From an uncultured Bacteroidia bacterium (lineage in GTDB: Bacteria > Bacteroidota > Bacteroidia > Bacteroidales > UBA932): 64,000 bases of DNA. Under the pieces are notes generated by a model. That model ran no database searches. It saw only the letters and a program-made list of their open reading frames with translations, and was not told the DNA's origin. Location: the NCBI GenBank assembly GCA_902785575.1, contig CACZZF010000001.1:266777-330776 (forward strand), read 5' to 3'. Made by a program: the position numbers and the translations under genes. Shown here piece by piece: positions 15,653-23,199 of the stretch (within the stretch, counting starts at the first letter, position 1; every line of letters begins with the position of its first letter).

Positions 15653-16423
15653 TCAAAACCTGAACGACAGGCCGGCGGTCATGGAGAAGAACCAGCGGAG
15701 GGGCTTGTCGGAAACGGTCACATTCACATCACACGTTCCGCCTTCTTTTTGAAAGGTCTCGGTGTGGTTGATATAGTTCCTGGTGAGATTGTAGTGGACA
15801 GCGGGACTGAGCTTAAGGTCAAAACGCCAGATCCTGTAATTGGCGCAAGCCCCGGCGTCCAGAGTCATTAAAAAGTCCCCTTTTTTCTCTGTCCAAGAGC
15901 TTTCCCCATTTGAATATCCAGCCCCCCAGTAAGCGGTCGAAACAGGAGAGCTATCCCCAAAAACCAGCCCCGGGGTAATGCCGGCGAAGAACTCGGCCTG
16001 GCTGAACAAGTTGGCGACGAATGCGGCAAGGGCTCCCCGCAGCGGATTGGAATATCCCATAATCGCTTCATAACCAAATGTTTCCCCAGCGGCGATAGCA
16101 CCACTCCTCACCTGTCCGTTTGTGCTTCTGGCTGGGGTTCGGTAAGAGAAAGCCACAGGAATCCCGAAAGAATTGTCCACCTCGGCGACACGGGGAACGA
16201 ACTGGAGTCCTGTCCGGAAGCCCAGTCCGGAAGAATTGAAATGACCATATGTCACGCCGTACACGACATCTGTCCCTTGACCCTTGTACATAGGCACATA
16301 GGCTCCGACATAGAAGCCAAAGTCATCGGAAAGGTTATCCAGGTTCCGGGATTTGTTCTGGGCGGACGCGCAGACAGACAACAGGACCAACGCTAAAGCC
16401 GCCAAAGATATACGATTTTTCAT
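15653..16423 (-). CDS. Secreted, probably outer-membrane protein of unknown function
   Basis: The protein has 256 residues. A signal peptide (residues 1-21, ending CASAQ) is followed by alternating polar and aromatic segments rich in Gly, Tyr and Phe. Examples are FGFYVGAYVPMYKGQG, GLGFRTGLQFVPRV and a final FFSMTAGLSFRF ending in Phe, the usual end of an outer-membrane beta-barrel. The length suits an 8- to 10-strand barrel. No named family is recognised. It converges on dnaG with no intergenic base, so the two transcripts must overlap. It is divergent from metG, with 99 bases between the starts. Confidence 0.7.
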   Translation of the reverse strand: MKNRISLAALALVLLSVCASAQNKSRNLDNLSDDFGFYVGAYVPMYKGQGTDVVYGVTYGHFNSSGLGFRTGLQFVPRVAEVDNSFGIPVAFSYRTPARSTNGQVRSGAIAAGETFGYEAIMGYSNPLRGALAAFVANLFSQAEFFAGITPGLVFGDSSPVSTAYWGAGYSNGESSWTEKKGDFLMTLDAGACANYRIWRFDLKLSPAVHYNLTRNYINHTETFQKEGGTCDVNVTVSDKPLRWFFSMTAGLSFRF

Positions 16424-16494
16424 TCCCTATTCATAAATTACGGTCTCAAAACCCTTCAAAAAACATTCCTTGTGGAACATCCGGAGGAATTTGC

Positions 16495-16502
16495 TAACTT
16501 TG
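16495..16502 (+). promoter_or_regulatory. -7 box of metG
   Basis: TAACTTTG matches TAnnTTTG and is followed by GC, as in many Bacteroidota promoters. It is 20 bases before the metG ATG at 16523. A degenerate CTTG near 16469 gives a poor -33 element. Confidence 0.6.
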
Positions 16503-16522
16503 CGAATCTTTAATCATTATTT

Positions 16523-18814
16523 ATGGAGAAGAATTTCAAGAGAACGCTTGTGACATGCGCGCTGCCGTACGCCAACGGTCCCGTGCATATCGGCCATCTG
16601 GCCGGAGTCTATGTGCCTGCCGATATATTCGTGAGATACAAGAGGATGAAGGGCGAGGATGTCCTGTTCATCTGTGGCTCAGACGAGCATGGCGTGCCTA
16701 TCACCATCAAGGCGAGGGCAAATGGGGTGACTCCCCAGGACATCGTGGACAAGTACCACAGCATTATTAAGGACTCTTTCACAAGGCTGGGAATCAATTT
16801 CGACATATATTCCCGCACTACCTCAAAGGTGCATCACAAGAACGCCTCTGAGTTCTTCCGTGAGCTCTACGATAAGGGCAAGTTCATCACCAAGGAGAGC
16901 GAGCAGTACTACGATCCCGAGGCCAAGACATTCCTGGCTGACAGGTATATAGTCGGTACCTGCCCAAAGTGCGGCAATCCGAACGCTTATGGTGACCAGT
17001 GTGAGAAGTGCGGAAGCACCCTCAGCCCTGAGGAACTCATCAACCCGAAGTCCAAACTCAGCGGCGCCGAACCGATAAAGAAGAAGACCACCCACTGGTA
17101 TCTCCCTCTGGATCAATACGAGCCTTGGCTCCGTGAATGGATTCTTGAGAACCACAAGGAGTGGAGAACAAATGTCTACGGCCAGTGCAAGTCATGGTTG
17201 GACGGCGGTCTCCAGCCCCGTGCTGTCAGCCGCGATCTCGACTGGGGCGTTCCTGTCCCGGTAGAGGGAGCAGAGGGTAAGGTGCTCTATGTATGGTTTG
17301 ACGCTCCGATAGGTTATATATCTAATACTCAGGAGCTTCTGCCCGAGAGTTGGGAGAAATGGTGGAAGGATGAGGACACCCGCCTTATCCATTTCATCGG
17401 CAAAGACAATATCGTTTTCCATTGCATCGTCTTCCCTTCGATGCTGAAAGCGCGTGAGAATTATATCCTCCCGGACAATGTTCCCTCCAATGAGTTCCTC
17501 AACCTCGAGAGCGACAAGATCTCAACCTCCCGCAACTGGGCGGTTTGGCTCAATGAATATGTCGATGATTTCCCTGGCCAGGAGGACACGCTCCGCTACG
17601 TTCTCTGCGCCAACGCTCCCGAGACAAAGGATAATGACTTCACTTGGAAGGACTTCCAGCAAAGGAACAATAGCGAGTTGGTAGCAATCCTGGGCAATTT
17701 CGTCAACAGGGCGGTTGTCCTGACACAGAAATATTTCGGAGGCAAGGTGCCTGCGAACCTTAAGCCGGAAACCATTGACGCTGAGACACTAGCGCAGATT
17801 CCCGAGCTTCGCCGCAGCCTCGAGGCCAACCTCGAAGGATTCCATTTCAGGGAGGCCCTGAAAGACGCCATGAGCATAGCCCGTGTCGGCAACAAATACA
17901 TCTCCGACACCGAGCCTTGGAAGGTCGCGAAGACCGATATGGACCGCACCGCCTCGATCCTCTACACCTCGCTGCAGATATGCGCCAACCTGGCTATCGC
18001 GTTCGAGCCGTTCACTCCGTTCTCGGCTGAGAAGCTGAGGGGAATCCTGAAGGTCGGGTTGGACGCTGGTTTCGACCATCGCTCCGGTGAAGGCGAGCCG
18101 ACGGTGAACTTCTACAAGCCCGGCGAATGCCGCGCCTTGCATACGGCCGGACAGCCGCTCGAGCCCGGCCGCGTCCATTCTCGCTTTGCCCTTCGACAAG
18201 CTCAGGACGAAGCTGCGGCTGAGTACGGCCTAAGCTCGACGGCTGCTCCGGCCGGGCCGGTCCCTGAGCTTGTCGAAGGGCCGGTGCTGGCTTGGGACGA
18301 CTTGGGACGTGGAGATATACTGCCGGTCGGACATGAGCTCGGAGAGGCGGTCTTGCTGTTCAGCAAGATTGAGGACAGCGTCATCGACGCCCAGATCGCC
18401 AAACTGAACGCCACCAAAGCGGCCAATGAAGCCGCCGCGAAAGCCGCTGAGGCGGAGGAAGCCGCTCACAAGGTTGAGCCCCAGAAGCCCGAAGTCACTT
18501 TCGAAGACTTTGGAGCCATGGACATCCGCACCGCCACAGTCCTTGAGGCTGAGCGAGTCCCGAAGACAGACAAACTCCTCAAACTCACCATCGACACCGG
18601 CATCGACAAACGCGTCATCGTTTCGGGGATAGCTGAATACTACTCCCCCGAGGACATGCTCGGAAAGCAGATTTGCATCTTGGCGAACCTCAAACCAAGG
18701 ATGATCCGCGGCATCGAGTCCAAGGGAATGATCCTGATGGCAAAACAGGGTGACGGAACCATGCGTCTCGTCACCCCGAGTGAAGCCGTGTCAAACGGCG
18801 CTGTTATCGGCTGA
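16523..18814 (+). CDS. metG: Methionyl-tRNA synthetase, carrying an in-frame repeat insertion
   Basis: The protein has 763 residues. It is a class I synthetase with HIGH at residues 22-25, a Cys4 zinc knuckle ([17 protein letters not shown]) near 149-165 and KISTS at 331-335 in place of KMSKS. An anticodon-binding helical domain and a C-terminal EMAP-II/Trbp111 tRNA-binding domain (about 655-763) follow. It charges initiator and elongator tRNA-Met. Residues of about 540-590, near the end of the anticodon domain, come from an interspersed repeat (18146-18290). The conserved sequence before it ends at VNFYKPG and resumes at [13 protein letters not shown]. An Ala/Glu-rich linker precedes the tRNA-binding domain. 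It is convergent with the TlpA-like gene, one base apart. Confidence 0.95.
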   Translation: MEKNFKRTLVTCALPYANGPVHIGHLAGVYVPADIFVRYKRMKGEDVLFICGSDEHGVPITIKARANGVTPQDIVDKYHSIIKDSFTRLGINFDIYSRTTSKVHHKNASEFFRELYDKGKFITKESEQYYDPEAKTFLADRYIVGTCPKCGNPNAYGDQCEKCGSTLSPEELINPKSKLSGAEPIKKKTTHWYLPLDQYEPWLREWILENHKEWRTNVYGQCKSWLDGGLQPRAVSRDLDWGVPVPVEGAEGKVLYVWFDAPIGYISNTQELLPESWEKWWKDEDTRLIHFIGKDNIVFHCIVFPSMLKARENYILPDNVPSNEFLNLESDKISTSRNWAVWLNEYVDDFPGQEDTLRYVLCANAPETKDNDFTWKDFQQRNNSELVAILGNFVNRAVVLTQKYFGGKVPANLKPETIDAETLAQIPELRRSLEANLEGFHFREALKDAMSIARVGNKYISDTEPWKVAKTDMDRTASILYTSLQICANLAIAFEPFTPFSAEKLRGILKVGLDAGFDHRSGEGEPTVNFYKPGECRALHTAGQPLEPGRVHSRFALRQAQDEAAAEYGLSSTAAPAGPVPELVEGPVLAWDDLGRGDILPVGHELGEAVLLFSKIEDSVIDAQIAKLNATKAANEAAAKAAEAEEAAHKVEPQKPEVTFEDFGAMDIRTATVLEAERVPKTDKLLKLTIDTGIDKRVIVSGIAEYYSPEDMLGKQICILANLKPRMIRGIESKGMILMAKQGDGTMRLVTPSEAVSNGAVIG
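18146..18290 (+). repeat. Palindromic interspersed repeat inserted in metG
   Basis: An 18-bp arm at 18189-18206 (CCCTTCGACAAGCTCAGG) is perfectly inverted at 18263-18280, with 56 bases between the arms. The 5' part is closely similar to the dnaG copy, has the same orientation and is read in the same frame (GRVHSR, ALRQAQD, AEYGLS). The outer boundaries are approximate. Confidence 0.85.
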
Positions 18815-18815
18815 T

Positions 18816-19952
18816 TTATTTCTTAATCAAGCTCTTGACATAGTCATAGAACTCAGGATCCTCGCCTACGATGGTCTTGTTGATGGTACCGTCAGGATTG
18901 AGGATAACCTTGGTGGGATAACCGGTCACGGCATACTTGAGAGGAATCCCGTCACCAGTGCCGTCAGGATTGTAGACATGGAGCCAAGGAAGCTCGTGAT
19001 CCACGATAGCCTTCTTCCAGACCTCCTCAGTGTCGCCGCAGTCGATGCTCACAATCTCAATCTTGCCCTTGGCGTCCTTGTAGAGCTGCTTCATGTCTGG
19101 AATACCCTTCTTGCACCAGTAGCACCACTCGCCCCAGAAGTCGAGGATGATGTACTTACCCTTGTTGTAGATTGATGAGAGATTGAAATCCTCACCCTTC
19201 TCATTCTTGAGGGTGAATACGGGAGCCGCCATGCCATCCTTTACCAATTCGGCGGCTTCAGCTCTAGCTTTTGCCTTTGTAGCCCTCTCGGTAGCCTGAT
19301 CCACATAAACCTTCATAACACCCTGCTTGACATCGTCAGGGATGAGAGCCAGGACATCCAGAGCGTCCTTGCCGTCATCTCCGACCAGATGGTTGACCAA
19401 GGTGGCGCAGAAGAGGGAAGCGGGCTTGCGGGTGATGAAATCCTTGGTGAGAGAGGCGATATGGTCATTTACCGCATCGTATTTAGCCATCACGGCATCC
19501 TTGGCCGCATCTGTGGCGGTCGGAGGAAGAGCTTGGTACTCAGCCACAATCTCCCTGAGTTTTAGCTTGTCCTCATTGCAGATGGTCTCATATTCATTCT
19601 GGTCCTTGTAGAAAGCGGAGCCGCCCAGGACAACCAAAGAGTCTAAACTGCCTCCGATCTTGGCGTACTCGCCGGGAACGAACACGAGAGGGGTCCTCAA
19701 GCCGCTGACAGGATCAATGAGGAGCAGACCACGGACCTCAGTCTCAGGGATCTCGCATGAGAAATTACCACCCTTCGCCAAGACATCGATAGTGTTTATC
19801 GGGGTCCTTTGGTTGGTAACGTCATAAATCTCAACCCTGAGAGAATCGCCATCCAGGCCATCAAGATGTCCGGCGATGACATTTTTCTTGGCGCACGAAG
19901 CGCAGATGAGCGGAAGCACGGCCGCCACAAGATAAATGATTGACTTTTTCAT
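18816..19952 (-). CDS. TlpA/ResA-like thioredoxin-fold lipoprotein with N-terminal DUF4369-like domain
   Basis: The protein has 378 residues. A lipoprotein signal ends in a LICASC-type lipobox near residue 20. Residues 25-120 are a beta-rich DUF4369-like domain, followed by a helical region to about 240. The C-terminal thioredoxin domain (about 240-378) has the active site CYWC (Cys277, Cys280) in GEWCYWC, plus the cis-proline segment VTGYPTKVIL. It probably acts as a periplasmic disulfide reductase or in cytochrome maturation. In gut Bacteroidales such proteins are abundant and their partners are unknown. It lies 30 bases downstream of the GH53 gene on the same strand and may be co-transcribed with it. 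Confidence 0.85.
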   Translation of the reverse strand: MKKSIIYLVAAVLPLICASCAKKNVIAGHLDGLDGDSLRVEIYDVTNQRTPINTIDVLAKGGNFSCEIPETEVRGLLLIDPVSGLRTPLVFVPGEYAKIGGSLDSLVVLGGSAFYKDQNEYETICNEDKLKLREIVAEYQALPPTATDAAKDAVMAKYDAVNDHIASLTKDFITRKPASLFCATLVNHLVGDDGKDALDVLALIPDDVKQGVMKVYVDQATERATKAKARAEAAELVKDGMAAPVFTLKNEKGEDFNLSSIYNKGKYIILDFWGEWCYWCKKGIPDMKQLYKDAKGKIEIVSIDCGDTEEVWKKAIVDHELPWLHVYNPDGTGDGIPLKYAVTGYPTKVILNPDGTINKTIVGEDPEFYDYVKSLIKK

Positions 19953-19982
19953 ATTTGATAATAATTTGTTAGAGTTCGTGAA

Positions 19983-21125
19983 CTAATTGGAGAAACAACT
20001 GAGAATCGATGTGATAGGAGTAAAAGTGGTGCCGGAGCTGGAGAACGCGCCCATATCATAGGCTCCCCAACCATCGCAGACAAGACCTTTCTTGTTATAT
20101 ATGGCCGGCTTCCATTTTCCATCCACCTCCGGTTCCCAGTAGAAGACTCCGGCGCAGACAGAAGGGCCCAAGCCCTTCACGGAATCGAAGAACGACTTCA
20201 GGCAATTCGCCGCGTCAGATGTGTTGGGCTTGACACCGACCTCGCAGATCATGACTTTGCAGGACTGCTTCGAGGCAAGGGTCTTGATGCTTGATATAGC
20301 GAGACTGTTCATCTGGCTCCATGTCTTGCCCGACTCGTTCATCGGATAGTGAGAGAGACCGATTATGTCGAACTTGCCACCAGCTTCCTTGAACTCCTTG
20401 AAGAACCAGCCGTCATATTCTCCCGCACTGAAGGCGTTGGCTATATGGACTATGACCGGAGTGTCTGGAAACACTTGTTTCACAGCATCATAGCCAGCGT
20501 TACTCAACTTTACGTAGCCTGAGTAACGAGCGCTTCCGCTCTTGTTCCAGTCGATCTTTCCGGCGTTCCAGGCCATCCCGTTGTTGGTCTCGTTCCCGAC
20601 CTGCACCCAAGCCGGAATCACTCCCGCGGACTTGAGAGCGTTCAAAACTGTCGTGGTGTGTGACGCGACGGCGCTTGCTGCCTTGTCGGCTGAACAGGAA
20701 TAGGAAGACCATGCTGAAGGAATGGTCTGCCTGCCGGGATCAGCAAATATGTCGCTATAATGAAAGTCTATCATAATAGCCATACCGGCCTCTTTTGCCC
20801 GCTTGGCCATCGCGACGACATCATTCTGCCCGCTCCAGCCATTAGGATCCAAGGGATTGACCCAGACCCGCAGCCTTATCGAGTTCATTCCCAGGTTCTT
20901 GACAACCTGGAATATGTCCTTCCCACCCTTGCTGTCACTGAAAGAAATACCGTCTCGCTCCATCTCGGAGGCCCAGCTGATGTCAGCTCCCTTGGCGAAA
21001 GACACACTCGTCACCGGATCCGGCGATACATTATCGACGTCATCCACAGGATCGCCCTCGCTGCCACAAGCGGCAAGGACGATGGAAAGCATCAAAGAAA
21101 AAATGTATGATAACCGCTTACTCAT
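19983..21125 (-). CDS. GH53 arabinogalactan endo-beta-1,4-galactanase, lipoprotein
   Basis: The protein has 380 residues from the ATG at 21125. The longer upstream frame overlaps the kinase gene and is rejected. The signal peptide ends SIVLAAC with Cys20 as lipid anchor. The rest is a GH53 TIM barrel: GADISWASEMERDGISF at the start, then RLRVWVNP, and WVQVGNETNNGM with the acid/base Glu179. VICEVG-type sequence (here MICEVG) holds the nucleophile Glu295, followed by GVFYWEPE. The enzyme cuts beta-1,4-galactan of pectin side chains. Its start overlaps the end of a deoxynucleoside kinase gene by eight bases. No SusC/SusD pair is nearby, so it is not in a typical polysaccharide locus. Confidence 0.92.
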   Translation of the reverse strand: MSKRLSYIFSLMLSIVLAACGSEGDPVDDVDNVSPDPVTSVSFAKGADISWASEMERDGISFSDSKGGKDIFQVVKNLGMNSIRLRVWVNPLDPNGWSGQNDVVAMAKRAKEAGMAIMIDFHYSDIFADPGRQTIPSAWSSYSCSADKAASAVASHTTTVLNALKSAGVIPAWVQVGNETNNGMAWNAGKIDWNKSGSARYSGYVKLSNAGYDAVKQVFPDTPVIVHIANAFSAGEYDGWFFKEFKEAGGKFDIIGLSHYPMNESGKTWSQMNSLAISSIKTLASKQSCKVMICEVGVKPNTSDAANCLKSFFDSVKGLGPSVCAGVFYWEPEVDGKWKPAIYNKKGLVCDGWGAYDMGAFSSSGTTFTPITSILSCFSN

Positions 21126-21753
21126 CAACAGGATGGACCTCTGGGAAAAGACCGAAGAGCTCAGCGTCAATCTTGTCGGTGATCTTCTGGAAATCCTCAG
21201 GACGATTCTCGAACTTGATCTCATCGACATTGATGATCAGCAGATGCCCGTCATATTCCTTGATCCAGTCCTCATAACGCTTATTCAAGCCGGTCAGGTA
21301 GTCGATCCTGATGCTGCTCTCATAATCGCGTCCCCTCTTCTGGATCTGAGCCACAAGGTTCGGAATCGAAGAGCGGAGATAGATCAGCAGGTCAGGCTTG
21401 CTGACCAGCGACATCATCAGGTCGAAAAGATCGGAGTAGTTCTCAAAATCCCTCGTGCTCATAAGGCCCATCGAATGGAGGTTCGGGGCGAATATGCGGG
21501 CGTCCTCATAGATGGTCCTGTCCTGGATTATGACATCGTCGCACCTGGATATGTCCACGACATCCTTGAACCTCTTGTTGAGAAAATAAATCTGGAGATT
21601 GAAGGACCAGCGCTCCATGTCGGAGTAGAAATCCGCCAGATAAGGATTGAAATCGACCGACTCGAATTTCGGGGTCCAACCGTAGTGGGCTGCCAGCATC
21701 TTGGTCAGAGTGGTCTTGCCACTACCTATGTTTCCTGCTATAGCGATATGCAT
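21118..21753 (-). CDS. Deoxynucleoside kinase (dGK/dAK type), second copy
   Basis: The protein has 211 residues. The P-loop is GNIGSGKTTL at residues 7-16. VIIQDRTIYED carries the DR(S/T) catalytic signature of deoxynucleoside kinases, and the lid region is QIQKRGRDYE. These enzymes phosphorylate deoxynucleosides for dNTP salvage. It is a close tandem paralogue of the gene at 21771-22394; from alignment by eye well over half of the residues are identical across the full length. The two genes are 17 bases apart. In some bacteria such pairs form heterodimers with different specificities. The stop codon lies inside the start of the GH53 gene. Confidence 0.9.
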   Translation of the reverse strand: MHIAIAGNIGSGKTTLTKMLAAHYGWTPKFESVDFNPYLADFYSDMERWSFNLQIYFLNKRFKDVVDISRCDDVIIQDRTIYEDARIFAPNLHSMGLMSTRDFENYSDLFDLMMSLVSKPDLLIYLRSSIPNLVAQIQKRGRDYESSIRIDYLTGLNKRYEDWIKEYDGHLLIINVDEIKFENRPEDFQKITDKIDAELFGLFPEVHPVDE

Positions 21754-21770
21754 ATCTTGATGATTTTTAA

Positions 21771-22394
21771 TTATTTCTCCATTGGAAAGAGGCCATATAG
21801 CCCAGCGTCAATCTTATCAGTTATATATTCGAAATCCTCGGGGCGGCTTTCGAAATCAAGATTGTCGGTCTCAATCGTGAGGACCTTCCCTTTGTACTCC
21901 GAGATCCACTTGTCATAGCGTTCATTAAGGCCTGCGAGATAGTCCAGGCCGATGGTCTGCTCATAGTCCCTTCCCCTCTTCTGGATCTGGGCCACAAGAT
22001 GCGGAATCGAGCACTTCAGGTATATCAGGAGGTCCGGCATCCCAGCCATCGAGGACATAACCCCGAAAAGATCCATATAGGTCTCATAGTCCCTTTTTGA
22101 AAGGTTGCCCATAGCGTAGTTGTTGGCAACGAATATGTACACTCCCTCATAAAGAGTCCTGTCCTGGATGATCACATCCTTGCTTTTGGATATTTCCAAA
22201 ACGTCCTTGAACCTTTGGGCGAGGAAATACGTCTCGAGATTGTATGACCACCTGGGAATATCCTTATAATAGTCTTCCAAATAAGGATTATAGGTGACGG
22301 ACTCATATTTGGGAGTCCATCCGTAATGCTTCGCCAGCATTCTCGTCAGCGTGGTCTTGCCGCTGCCTATGTTACCTGCTATACCTATATGCAT
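21771..22394 (-). CDS. Deoxynucleoside kinase (dGK/dAK type), first copy
   Basis: The protein has 207 residues. It has P-loop GNIGSGKTTL at 7-16, the DRTLYEG catalytic motif and lid sequence QIQKRGRDYE. It differs from its downstream paralogue mainly in the substrate-facing central region (ETYFLAQRFKDVLEISKSKD against QIYFLNKRFKDVVDISRCDD) and the C-terminus. The ATG overlaps the end of the MBL-hydrolase gene by ten bases, so MBL hydrolase, two kinases and GH53 read as one operon. It probably supplies purine deoxynucleotides by salvage. Confidence 0.9.
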   Translation of the reverse strand: MHIGIAGNIGSGKTTLTRMLAKHYGWTPKYESVTYNPYLEDYYKDIPRWSYNLETYFLAQRFKDVLEISKSKDVIIQDRTLYEGVYIFVANNYAMGNLSKRDYETYMDLFGVMSSMAGMPDLLIYLKCSIPHLVAQIQKRGRDYEQTIGLDYLAGLNERYDKWISEYKGKVLTIETDNLDFESRPEDFEYITDKIDAGLYGLFPMEK

Positions 22395-23161
22395 AAGTCA
22401 TCGTTTTCAGTATGGAAGTCATTCTCCCAAGGTTCGTTAAAAGGCTGAAGGAAAGGATTGGAAGTCCTCTCCACCGCAATAGAGCTAGACGGTCCATGTC
22501 CTGGAAACACCTCGACATCACCGGGGAGAATCATCAGTTTCTCCATTATGCCGACAATCTCCTTGTCATAGTCTCCACCGTCAAGGTCCGTTCTCCCTAT
22601 GGACCCTGCGAAAAGGGTATCTCCACTCAAGAGGACACCATCTTCCTCATCATAGAAACAGACACATCCGGGCGTGTGGCCCGGGGTAGCGATCACCTTG
22701 AAGGTTGGAGATTCTTCACTGTCGTTCAGAATGGCATCCTTGTCATCCTGAGCGCTGTCCTGAGCCTGTCGAAGGACGAAGCGAAGGATCTGGCCATCAG
22801 ATAGTTCCTTAGTCTCAAAACTGACATCAGGGGCGCGCAATCCCACTCCCCTGGCATAATCTTCATCCCTCTCTATAATAAACTTGTCATCCGGAGCCAT
22901 CAACACCGGAATCCGGAACGAACGGCTCAGTTCAGCCACTCCGAAGATATGATCGAAATGACCGTGGGTAAGCCAGATCGCTTTGGGAGTGAGGCCCTCC
23001 GACGCGATGAAATCCTTCATAGTTCCTGTCTCGGACGAGCTGTAGCACCCGGGATCCACTATCACGCAATTCCGTCCCTCATCCCAGAGAATGTACGAAT
23101 TCTCCCGGAAAGGATTGAAGCAGAAAGACTTGATATGAATATGACCGATAGTGACCATCAC
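22385..23161 (-). CDS. MBL-fold hydrolase (glyoxalase II-like), with in-frame repeat insertion
   Basis: The protein has 258 residues. The metallo-beta-lactamase motif THGHFDH is at 65-71, followed by ATPGHTPG near 158-165, SGDTLF and a final PGHG histidine motif. This pattern is typical of small glyoxalase II-like hydrolases acting on thioesters or related substrates. Residues of about 127-150 (RFVLRQAQDSAQDDKD and after) are a repeat-derived insert in a surface loop between two strands; family proteins would run directly from LSDGQIL to FKVIATPG. A second Met two codons into the frame could also be the start. A -7 box lies 23 bases upstream inside the uvrA end. Confidence 0.88.
   Translation of the reverse strand: MMVTIGHIHIKSFCFNPFRENSYILWDEGRNCVIVDPGCYSSSETGTMKDFIASEGLTPKAIWLTHGHFDHIFGVAELSRSFRIPVLMAPDDKFIIERDEDYARGVGLRAPDVSFETKELSDGQILRFVLRQAQDSAQDDKDAILNDSEESPTFKVIATPGHTPGCVCFYDEEDGVLLSGDTLFAGSIGRTDLDGGDYDKEIVGIMEKLMILPGDVEVFPGHGPSSSIAVERTSNPFLQPFNEPWENDFHTENDDLCI
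22720..22795 (-). repeat. Interspersed repeat inserted in the MBL-hydrolase gene
   Basis: On the plus strand 22744-22790 reads CATCCTGAGCGCTGTCCTGA followed by GCCTGTCGAAGGACGAAGCG and AAGGATC. It is built from the same CTTCGACA/CTCAGGA words as the dnaG and metG copies, with an inverted-repeat layout. On the coding strand it yields LRQAQD, the same frame as those two genes. The boundaries are approximate. Confidence 0.75.
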
Positions 23162-23183
23162 GCCTCACCGAAGACTATTCCTA

Positions 23184-23191
23184 CAAATTTA
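23184..23191 (-). promoter_or_regulatory. -7 box of the MBL-kinase-GH53 operon
   Basis: TAAATTTG on the minus strand matches TAnnTTTG and lies 22 bases before the start at 23161. An ATTG at 23215-23212 is a poor -33 element. The site is near and partly beyond the 3' end of uvrA. Confidence 0.5.
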
Positions 23192-23199
23192 AAAATAAA

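Noticed and set aside
20803..21918. 371-codon open frame on the plus strand across the GH53 and kinase genes
   Set aside because: It spans the junction of two well-supported minus-strand genes in antisense and has no recognisable domain.
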